Position numbers and translations under genes: made by a program
In this document: piece by piece, positions 10,692 through 21,600 of the stretch
Position numbering within the stretch: position 1 is the first letter of the stretch
Layout of the letters: each line of letters opens with the position of its first letter
Notes under the pieces: generated by a model
Told to the model about the DNA's origin: nothing
What the model saw: the letters and a program-made list of their open reading frames with translations, nothing else
Databases searched by the model: none
NCBI RefSeq assembly: GCF_000485595.1
Contig: NW_014577400.1
Span: 226,084 to 251,373 of the forward strand
Reading direction: 5' to 3'
Source of the DNA: Priapulus caudatus
Taxonomy: Eukaryota; Priapulida; Priapulimorpha; Priapulimorphida; Priapulidae
Length of the DNA: 25,290 nt

Positions 10692-11511
10692 CCACAGGCA
10701 CTTGGGACAAAGTCAGTAAAAACTGAAAATAATATGAACGCACATTCACAAATACTAGTAGTAGTGTTACTACAGCGTACGGCGGGCGCAAATCCACTTT
10801 AGGCACCTTAAGTATCACGAAGTGATGCACAGATTTCTGTGTATCATCAACTGATGCACAGACTTTCCATATATCAAGGAATGATGCAAAAATCCTAACC
10901 CTAAGTGATAAAGTATAACCTTAGGCTTAGGTATCACGAAGTGTGTTTGGGTTAGGATTAGGGTTAGGGTTTTTGCATCATTCCTTGATATACGGAAAGT
11001 CTGTGCATCAGTTGATGATACATAGAAATCTGTGCATCACTTCGTGATACCTAAGGTGCCTAAAGTGGATTTGCACCGTACGGCGTACCTCCCAATTACA
11101 GTTCCACTGTTGTATCACTGTATATCAACTTTCATTCATAAAAACTAACACTGTAACACTAACAGTAACACCGAACGCTACCGCACTCACCGCTGCAAGT
11201 GTGCTGTGTCGCCGTTATAATGATAATAATAGGTATATAAAGTTTATATTATATATAATATTTATATATTATTATCATTGACATTATCATTAATGACATT
11301 ATAATGGCGACAGCCGACACAGCACACTCGCAGCGTCGAGTGCGGGAGCGTTCGGCGTTAGTTTTTATGAAGGAAAGTTGATGGGTAGGCCCGATACATT
11401 ATACAGTGACACAACAGTGGAACTGTAATTGAGAGGTACGGTAGACCTAGTATTTGTGAATGTGCGTTCATATTATTTTCAGTTTACTGACTCTGTCCCA
11501 AGTGCCTGTGG
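10692..11511. mobile_element. Large inverted-repeat element, host of the nested MITE
   Basis: CCACAGGCACTTGGGACA at 10692 pairs with TGTCCCAAGTGCCTGTGG ending 11511. Pairing continues inward (AATATGAACGCACATTCAC, AATTACAGTTCCACTGTTG, GAGTGTGCTGTGTCG on one or other strand) to a central AT-rich loop at about 11225-11305. With the nested MITE removed it is about 520 bases and almost all hairpin. No coding capacity; no clear target duplication. Confidence 0.75.
10785..11076. mobile_element. Long-TIR MITE, Mutator-like, nested
   Basis: Inverted arms of about 115 bases starting GCAAATCCACTTTAGGCACC on each side, with GTGATGCACAGATTTCT and AAGGAATGATGCAAAAA inside. Flanked by the 9-bp direct repeat CGTACGGCG (10776-10784 and 11077-11085). 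Long arms with a 9-bp duplication suit Mutator-like elements. The centre carries telomere-like TTAGGG/CCCTAA words. It is inserted in the left arm of a larger inverted-repeat element. Confidence 0.75.
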
Positions 11512-12300
11512 CTGTGGTTGCATCCTCCGTGGTGAATTTTGAATGTACAACTACAATTCTAATTTCTAGGTTCTCGGTTAAAACACAATGTCAATAATGA
11601 CAATATAATTATAAACGTTAGTTGAGGTTATAGTACATGCAAACGATAAAAATACGCACCTATATCACGCAATAAGAACAAGTATCATAACCATATTCGC
11701 ACAAACTAGCACAGTAAATCACGAGATACTGCTCATTAACAAAAGCTATTTCACACTCCCCTACATGTTCGCACGCAATATTCTGCTGTACATAAGATGG
11801 CGGTAAATTGTATGTGCCGTGTGCAAACTACTCCGATAAAAGAATTCTCATTGGACAGATCATCACGCCTTTTAACTATCGTCATCGTCACTCCCGAAAA
11901 TACTCTTTTCCGTTGATAAATATTTGCCAATACGATTCAGATTCAGATTTTAACTATTAAATGAATAGAACTTACTACAAAAATTTAAAACTCACGAACA
12001 AAAGGAAATCTCTACAAATAAGCATTTATTTGTATTCATAACATTTAACAGCACAAGCATAATTATATTTTCCAATGCCTTTATTACTACTAAAAATGTG
12101 AAAAATAAATTCATTTTCCAGGTAACATCACAATAAATTAAGCAGTAATACTATTAGTCATGTAAAAGTTCAAGATAACAAAAATAATGGTGTTACAATG
12201 TGCTCTAGGTGGCAAATAAATACGTCATAATTTACATATTATATATACAGATTCTGTCAATACTTAACCTGTCAGCATTTTTTAGAATATATTAATAAAT
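11512..12300. other. AT-rich, no gene seen
   Basis: No open frame of note and no repeats beyond short A/T runs. The right part may be the distal 3' UTR of the KIZ-like gene, given the two AATAAA sites on the minus strand at 12080-12085 and 12025-12030. Confidence 0.4.
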
Positions 12301-12309
12301 GTAAGGTTG

Positions 12310-12315
12310 TTTATT
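12310..12315 (-). terminator. Polyadenylation signal for the KIZ-like gene
   Basis: AATAAA on the minus strand about 160 bases after the TAG stop, a usual distance for a short 3' UTR. Further AATAAA copies at 12085-12080 and 12030-12025 could give longer 3' UTRs. The region 12000-12470 is AT-rich and shows no other gene. Confidence 0.45.
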
Positions 12316-12472
12316 TCCACCTCGTGTGATTCTTATATGTAATGAGAAACATGTGCTCATTATCTCCAAACATGCCGATAAGCATCAAAGTGGCATTTAT
12401 GAATGGTATATCTGAAAATTGAACAAATAACACCACATAACGATTGAAAAAAGAAAAAAAAAGAAAAGACGA

Positions 12473-12614
12473 CTATTGATCAAAAAAGTCGAAATCGCCC
12501 TCTTCCTCTCTTGTAATTTGCTTTTCTGGAAATTCTACATCAGAGTCAGAATCCAGGTGAAGGAAACTATGCTTCTTCGGTTTACCAGCTGCAGCTGTAA
12601 CTCTAGTAGCTTCA
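12473..12614 (-). CDS. KIZ: KIZ-like exon j: terminal coding exon
   Basis: Acceptor GTATTTTGCAG at 12615, then 142 bases ending in a TAG stop at 12475-12473. The first base completes an Asp codon from exon i. It encodes EATRVTAAAGKPKKHSFLHL, then DSDSDVEFPEKQITREEE, and the C-terminus GDFDFFDQ. A DSDSD acidic patch and a terminal acidic-aromatic tail suit a C-terminal binding peptide. Three AATAAA signals lie downstream on the minus strand. Confidence 0.75.
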
Positions 12615-15600
12615 CTGCAAAATACGCAATAATAGAAGAGCTTAGATGTTACATGCACACTTATACGACAACGTGAAACCATTACTGCCCCGGTATTCTT
12701 CAGTATATATTACTGGTAGACAAGGTATACTTCGTGAATACTAACCACTGTTAATGAGAATGGTTGGTTACTGGTCATTATTAAGCGAATGCTTAACAGT
12801 TAGTTACATAGATACAGATTCTTATGGTACGTGAATTCACAATTCCTGCATAGGTTAACACGGCATATTGCTGTGTAGCCAAACCCTCGGTTATTTACAA
12901 CATATAAATGTATGTACCACACAGTTTCACGTGCTAACTGTCAGCAGATAAAGGCAAAAAAAGTAGAGATAAAAATTGATAACCTATTAGTGATACTGCT
13001 GTCTCATCTGTTTCTGATAAGGACGATCGGTTACCTCGGCATTTCACGAGCGGATCGCGAATATTCTGCTTTGGCAGGGGAAACGTTTCCATGGTAACCA
13101 TCACGGTCAGCACCTACGCCCAGAGAAGCCTCAGCAGCTGCAGGTACCGGCGTCCTGGACACACTCACCGACCTGTCACGGGGGAACCGCGAGTCACTTA
13201 ATAAGAACAATTTTCACCAACGGAATCTAATGATCAATAGCTGCCGGTAGCGACGAACAGAAAAAAATGCCCGATTATTGAATACTCCAATTCGATATTA
13301 TAATTCCTGATTATGCTATTATATGATTATATATGTATATATATATTGTAATTAAATTACTGTATTTACTCGCGTACAAGTCACCCTTTTTTGTACACAA
13401 ATTCAATAAAAAAATCAGGGGGTGCGACTTATACACGAATGCGACTTATACACGAGTAAATACGGTATATCATGATGTTATGTATTCTATATCTATCTCG
13501 TTTTAGATGTGTTGGAGACGCCTGTAGCGATAACTAGGATCGTGACTATACGATCTGATGCGCAACGTACTCTGGGCTCAGCATTGTAGGCATCAACATA
13601 TTCTCAATGTCATCTCCATCGTCATCGTCGTCGGCGTCGCCATCGACCCCACTGTTCTCATTCTCACTCGTCTTTGATCGTGAACGGCTATCACGTCCTC
13701 CCAGCATGCTCTGATAGGCAAGAGTTTCTGAAATATCAACAGTAAATTATGATATATATATATACGGTATTCAGTGCAGTATTCAGTGCTCGTAGTATGG
13801 TAAGACAAATACTTATACAATACATATTTAATGCAATACGGTTACAATTACAATACAATACAATTAATACATTACAATACAATACGGTACAATATATAGT
13901 ATGGTCAGACAAATACCCTTCCTAACTACACACATACGAAAGGTCTAATAGCAGGATTATGAAAACACACGAAAAATGAATACACCCACGATAAAACATC
14001 GGCAGCGTCTTTCCGGGTGCGAATCATTTTCGCGACGCGGAATTCGTTTCAACGAGCGTATTTTCGCTGACGTCACTCACTGCTCAGCGGAGTGTTGTCA
14101 ACGAGCGGGGGGCTACTGTCGAAAAAGCTGTCCTCCCTGCTCTCATCATCCTCCTCCTCCTCCTCCTCCTCATCCTCTTCTTCACCATCTTGCTCTTCAT
14201 TGGCACTGTTCGGCACCTCTGCTGTGGGCGGCTGACCATTCACCTGCACCGGGCCGCCTGAGATAAACGATCACGTCGTAAGAAAAGCACAAATAGAGAA
14301 ACTCGGCACCAACAACACCATGTAGATATATATCGTTTGTTATCTGTAGCCGATTATTTCACTGCAGGCGGTTGTCTTGCTGGAGGGAGCATTGTTATCT
14401 GTAGCTGAGTATTTCGCTGCAGGCGGTTGTCTTGCTGGAGGGAGCGTTGAGGCGCAGTGAAGAGGAGATGACAGAAGTCGTCTCGTCCGTGACGCTGCCG
14501 TCGCCGCCGCCGACGCTCGAGAACAAGACGCCCGTCGGCGAGCGACTGGAAGAGCTGCAGCTGAGACCCGGTGAGATGCGTGCGGCGGCGCCCTCTACGT
14601 TCGCCGGCGACACCCTCTACATTTACGGGCGGCGCCCTCTACATTCACTGGCGGCGCCCTCTACATTTGCCGGCGGCGCCCTCTACATTCATCGGCGGTG
14701 CCCTCTACATTTACCGGCGGCGCCCTCTACACTCACGATAGCATCTCGCGCTGAACCAAATCTCAGTCATTTACCCATGGTTATTTCCAGCCGGTTTTTC
14801 CGCGCTGTTCTTCGGGAATGTATGTCTGTTGTGTGAATGATAGCAACGACAAAATCTCTATGAGATCTACACTTAATTACATTAATTATCTGCATTAATT
14901 ACTCGCCTGTAAAGTAATTCCTCGATTAGCACATGCACTGTGGGTCGTATCTGGTACAGATTACTTATATTATATTATATATTATATTATTATATTTTTA
15001 TATATATATTCTATTTATATATTTATATATATCATTTATAGTATTCNNNNNNNNNNNNNNNNNNNNNNNNNTAAATAATATCAGGAGTAAGATAATATAG
15101 ATCCTATATTATCTTACTCCTGATAATATAATAATAATGTAATGATATAATACATATAATAATGATATGATTGCACAGGCAAAGTACGTGCCAATTTCAT
15201 CTTGCCTTAATGCATGCCGTAACGTATTGCATAATGTAATGATGTGGTTAAAAAAAACATTTTGCATATTGACAATTTACGTACAAATTGCCTGTATATG
15301 CAGTAATTCGACCGTGCAAATTTTGCGCGAATCGTGTTGTTTCAACTAGGCGATTCTAAAATAATATTCACTATGCAAATTAAAAATAACACTCAACAAT
15401 GTGAATTTAAATATAACATTCAACGATGTGAATTTAAATATAACATTCAACGATGTGAATTTAAATATAACATTTAAAGACGCTGATTCGTAAATTACGA
15501 TGTGAATTTAAAATAACATTTAAAGACGCAGACTGTCCTAAACATAAAAGCATCATTAAACCGCGTGAATCTTTAACTGACACATTTTTGACTGTGCTAT

Positions 15601-18600
15601 GCTGCATCGACGATCGCCCTTGCCATCGCCATTGTTATCTGTAGCCGAGTATTTCGCTGCAGGCGGTTGTGTTGCTGGAGAAGCTTTGAGGCGCAGTGAG
15701 GAAGATATGACCGAGTCAACTATGCGAATTTTTCAGTGAATCTGACATTATTTCAACTACGCGTATCTAAAATAACATTCAACGGTATGAATTTATAACA
15801 AACTGTTTTCGACTGCGCCACGCTGCGTCGGCCATCCCCTATAACACCCGCCGCCATGACCCCGTAGCTGAGTTTTTGCTGAAGTTTTCTAGTATTTCGC
15901 TGCTCTACCGCAGGCGGTTGTGTTGCTGGAGGGAGCATGTTATCTGTAGACCGATTATTTCACTGCAGCGCGGCTTGCTCTGGCTCGGCACCGGGCCCAG
16001 GAGGGAGCGTTGTTATCATGCTTAGCCGAGAATTTTCCGTGCAGTGCGGTTTTGCTAGCTGGAGGGAGTATTGTGTAGTCTGTAGACTGAGTATTTTTCG
16101 CTGCAGGCGGTTTGTCCTTCGCTGGACGGCGAGCTGTTTGAGCGCGCATGTGGAAGAGGAGATGACAGAGTCGTCCCCCCGTCCAGTGACGCTGCCGTCG
16201 CGCCGGCGACTGCTCGAGAACAAGAGCCCCGTCGCGCGAGCGACTGGAAGAGCTGTCAGCTGAGACCGGTGAGATGCCGTGCGGCGGGCCGACCCATCTA
16301 CGCTTCGGCACGAGCGAACCCTCTACATTAGGGCGGCCGCCCTCCTACATTCACTGGCGGCGCCCTCTACATTTGCCGAGGCGGCGCCCATCTAGCATTC
16401 ATCGGCCGGTGCCGTCTACAATTTACGCGCGGCGCCCCGTACATCACGATAGCATCTCCGCTGAACCAACGATCTCAGTTCATTTACCAGCGCTATTTCC
16501 AGCGCGGTTTTTCCCGCTGTTCTTGGGGAAGCTATGTCTGTTGTGTGAAATGATAGCAACACAAAATCTCTATGAGATCTACCACTTAATTACATTAATT
16601 ATCTGCATTAATTACTCGCTGCTGTAAAGTAATTCCGATCGATTAGCACTGCACTGTGGGTGCGTGATCTGGTAGCAGATACCTTATATATTATATTATA
16701 TATATTATATTATAATTTTTATATATATATTCTATTTATATATTTATATATATCATTTATATATTCATATATATCTACATGGTGTTGTTGAGGTGGCCGA
16801 AGTTTCTGCTATTTGTGCTTTTCTTACGCACCGTCGATCGCTTTATCTCAGGCGGGCCGTGGCAGGGAATAGGTTCAGCCGCCCACGCACGAGGTGCCGA
16901 CACGGGTGCCAATGAAGAGGGCAAGAATGCGTGGAGAACTGGATGGAGAGGAGCGAGGAGGAGTGAGGATGATGGCAGAGCAGGGAGGACAGCTTTTCGA
17001 CAGTAGCCCCCGCTCAGCTCGTTGACAAGACACTCCGCTGGAGCAGTGAGTGACGTGCAGCGCAAAATACGCTCGTTGAAACGAATTCGCGCGTCGCGAA
17101 AATGATTCGGGCACACGCGAAAGAGCTGCGACTGTTTTTATCGTGGGTGTATTCATTTTTCGTGTGTTTTCATATCCTGTGTATTGAGACCTTGCGTATG
17201 TTGGTAGTTAGGAAGGGTTTTTGTCTTGAGCATACTTATATTGTACCGCTATTGTATGGTTGTAATGTATTAATTGTATTTTGTATTGTAATTGTAACCG
17301 TATTGCATTAAATATGTATTGTATAAGCTATTTGTGACTTACAATACTACGAGGCATGAATACTGCGACTGAATTACGCCGTAGTATTATATATATCAAG
17401 TTTTACTGTGATATTCAGAAACCTCGTGCGCTATCCAGAGCATGCTGGGCAGGACGTATACGCCGTTCACGATCAAGACAGAACGAGGAGCAATCGAGAA
17501 CAGGTGGGGCTCATGGCACAGCCGACGACGAATGACGATCGGAGATGACATTGCAGAATATGTTGATGCCTACAAATGATGGCCCAGAGTACGTTGCGCA
17601 TCAGATCGGTATAGTCACGGCAATCCTAGTTTATCGGCTACAGGCGTCTCCAAACACATTAGAACGCATGATAGATTATAAGAATACATAACATCATGAT
17701 TACCGTATTTACTGTGCGATAAGTCGGCATTCGTGTATTAAGCTCGCACCGCCTTGATTTTTTTATGAATTTGCACTACAAAAAGGGTGACTTGTACGGC
17801 GACTTCGTAAATACAAGTAATTTAATTACAGCGCTATATATTATTACAATTATAATCAATAAATTATGCATAAAGTCAGGAATTATAATTATCGAATGAG
17901 AGTATTCATGATCGCCGGCATTTTTTTCTGTTTCCCCGCGCGCTCCACCGCGCGGTCAGCTACGGCAGCTAATGAATCATTTTAGATTGCCGTTGCTGTG
18001 AAATTGTTCTTATTAAAGTGAACTCATGGCCGGGTTCCCCCGCTGAATGGCTCGCAGTGAGTGTGTCCAGGACTGCAGTACCTTGCAAGCTGGCTGAGGT
18101 TTCTCTGGCGTACGGTGCTGACCGTGATGTTCCATGACGTATTCCGCTTGCAGCAGAATATTACGGCGATACCGCTGTTAGTGGATGGGCAGTTGTCGAC
18201 AACTGCCCGTTTCTAGTTATATATTTATCATGATTAACCTCTGGTTTCGGGGACGCATTAAGGCACGTTCACATCGCTACGTACCTTGTCTGCGCTCGGC
18301 GAGTCCTCGTCGATCAGGCTCCCGGCGAACACGCAGGCTATCTCATGCGGCTCCATCGCTCCACACTTGAGCAGCTGCAGGAAGTGCGAGTAGAGGCGGT
18401 CCCAGACGCCGAGGTCCGCCGCGTCCACGTACGCCCTGCAAACGAATGCGCGACGTCATCTCCTGATCGCAGACAGGGAAGCGATCTGCATAGGATGCCT
18501 CTTCTGCAGCCTTATAGCAGGTATCACCTGAGAGCCTCCTGCAGTCTAACCTGTGCTGCCTGAACTGTCATTGATGTTAGCTACCAACCTGTTACGCTAC

Positions 18601-21600
18601 CTATAGCCGGACACATCCGTCTACCTGAATCGCTGCCTATTTGCGTGCCAACTTGCCTAAATGCTTGCCTGCCTGCCGGCCTGCCTGCCGGCCTGCCTGC
18701 CAGCCTGCCTGCCGGCCTGCCTGCCTGCCCACCCGCCTGCCTGCCTGCCGGCTTGCTTGCCAACCCATTCACACAAGTTATTCAACATCCACCGCACCAA
18801 TCTACTGACATTCAAACGTTCTCTTTACATGGCCTCATCATAAAACACGCAGAAAATGAACGCAACCGATTTATTCGTCGCAAATTTGTATTGTCCGATT
18901 CCTTTTCATTCAAGGATCCAAGGTCTAATTCCTTTTTCTTTTCCCATTCGAGGGTGCTACGGCGACGATTAGCCACAGTTGTGTCAGGCTCACTCACCTC
19001 ACGTCGAGTTCCGTGAATAGTTCGATGTCGGCTTCGAACATTCTCTCGGGGAGAAGACAGCGGCCCTCTAGCGAGCGGACGAGGAAAGGCAAGCTGGCTT
19101 CTGCCACCATGCTGGAGAGCGTCACGTCGATGGCTTCCCCCTGCCGCGTATCCAGCCATCTACGAACACGAGAAGCACGATTCACCCTGTTAGAGTGCCG
19201 TCAACGTTAACCGAGAAACTCAAATACGGACTTGAGAGATACATTCAGCAGAGTTAGCTGGGTTTACACTATCAACTTTCTTTTGATTGACAAGTTGGTA
19301 AACTTTTTAACTGATCGACCGTAAGACAGCAGTGTTATTGTAAAATTTGAGTGCTCGACAAGCTGATAGCAACTAGTTGAGAAAATTGAACATGTTCTAT
19401 TTTCTCAACTTTTAGCCAGCGACTTGATCAAGTTTTTGCCACTCCGATAATAGCAATCAGGAGGTGTGTCCCTCTACCCAGGGTGAGAGCACGTTTTTGA
19501 TATCGGCGCCACACTGGCGCAAATTAATACATGAAAAAATGAGTATCCGCGTCGCCTTGCGCGCACACTGCGGGTCAAATGTTGAAACGTTTGCCGACTC
19601 GCGGTCGATAAATGTAAAAACTTTGAACCTCTGATAGAACGGTTGATAGAACGTTGAAAAGTTTGTATCAACTGGTCGACTTTTCCATAATGTAAACCCA
19701 GCTTTACGCATGGTTAATGTTAACTGAGCAATTCAAATACGGACTTTTACAATAATACATTTAATCTCTGTGTCATACATTATGCGATACTTAGGATTAT
19801 CGATGTTTACTGTGGCCACAGAGACGGCATACGTGTACACAAAAATCACCAAAACAACAAGCCAGTTCACTCAAGCATCCTCCTAAATCTACAGAAACCA
19901 ACTGCGCTAACATGTTTCGTGCAGATATTCACACACGCGAGGATGGAATGGTACGTACGCGAGCAGTGATGTAACGTCGGCGTGGGTCGGGTTCCTTCCT
20001 CTGTACACGGTCCCGTGGTCCAGGTCCGTCGACATTAGCTCCTCCTGGATGTACTGAAGCAAAGCAAAGTAATCGTCCCAAGACGATACGTAGGCTTCAC
20101 CATCCTCCGCTGCCGATTCCTTCTCCTGCCACTCAGCATCCGCTGTTGATTCCTTCTCCTGCCACTCAGCATCCGCTGTTGATTCCTTCTCCTGCCACTC
20201 TATCGTTTCGTCGACGGCTGCCAGTTGTTGCTCTTCTTCGATCAAGATGCTGCAACGTGAGAGTTTATAGCGAGTGGGGGTAAGGAAGCCCTGTTACCTG
20301 AGAGGCTGAGAGCACCAGCAATACATGTTCAACATTAATGCATCACGTGCTATTACAATTACATTACATACCATTACATTTCACATACCAATACATATTC
20401 TATTTATATTTACCATTACATGCTATACCATTACTCACGTCATAGCATATAACCTTCAATGTCTCCCATGATGATTGACAGTCAAGTTATTCGGTTCGCG
20501 TGTGTAGTCACGAAACGATATACGGTAGATCCGCGATATTACAAGTACTGCAGTAATGTGAATTTGGATGTAATGCGATCAGGAGTGTATAATATAGATC
20601 TCTATTATACACTCCTGATGCGATCACATGGTTTCATCCCCTCTTTTCCCTCGTTATTTTTACATGATTTTATACGCATTTGATATTTTAGGTTTTATTT
20701 TATTCACTTGGTCGGAGCAGCATGAACAGCATAATTTTATTCACAAACAGACCAGTATACTCGACTAACAGGAAAAAACCCGCCATACCAAGACCCCGCA
20801 TATTACGCGATCCGAGTTCTTGGAACCCTGTTTATTGCATTATAACGAGGTTCCGCTGTATATATGCGTACCTTTCCGGACTGTCGTACAGCTCATCTGA
20901 AAGCGACGATCGTGGCTCGTGCTCCGAGAAGACCTTTTGAGAGTCGCCTTTCGACTCGTGATCTGCCGGTTTATCGACGACCTTCTCTTCCTCGGACGAA
21001 GAGGAAATCACTCGGCTGCGCGTCACGATGCCGCTCTGGCTTCCTTCCTCGCCTCCTCTCGCAGGAGGATCCACGATGGGAGAGAGGTCCGTCGATCCCG
21101 CGTGCTTCAGTTTCTTCCTGCGCGGAGTAGGAACGGGAGGCCGTGAGTCCTCGGAACTGACGCCGTCGTCCCCGAAGGAAGCATCTACGACGGGTTCCTC
21201 CGTCTCTCGTCCGAGAAGGGGAAGCTCTCTCGCCGCCAGACCCTCCTCCGCCTCCTCGCTCCGCGGACGTTCTCCGACGGAGGAAGATGCTCGCTTGTCG
21301 ACGCCCTGCGCAGCCTGCGCGACGTCGGGACGCGCACCCCTCTCGCCGTCGCCGTCAGAGCTCCTCTCTCCCACGCTGCTTCCCCGCGGTGGCGGCGGAC
21401 GGGATGGCTTCCTCTGTACCACTCCTCCTCCTCCTCTTCCTCCTCCTTTATTCCTCTGTGGCTCTGTGCTGTGTGTGGGGATGCTGACTTCTGACAGAGG
21501 ACTCTGAGCTCTGATTGCGCGCTGACTGGCTTCTTTGGAGAGGCCGACCTCCGACCGGGGAGGCCGGGGGTCGTTGTTCGAGGACGCGCGGGTGGGAGAC

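Noticed and set aside
10960-10985. Interstitial telomere or chromosome-fusion scar
   Set aside because: Only two or three TTAGGG-like words, located in the centre of a MITE with intact arms and target duplication, so they belong to the element.
15395-15530. Regularly repeated units as a possible CRISPR array
   Set aside because: Units are directly adjacent with no unique spacers, and the window is a eukaryotic genome. The same holds for the other tandem arrays here.
17102-17311. 69-codon plus-strand ORF near the duplicated exon h
   Set aside because: It falls in the intron between the noisy copies of exons h and i and has no counterpart frame in the clean copy.
18645-19016. 123-codon Leu-Pro-Ala-Cys ORF
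   Set aside because: Derived from the CTGC tetranucleotide repeat within an intron.
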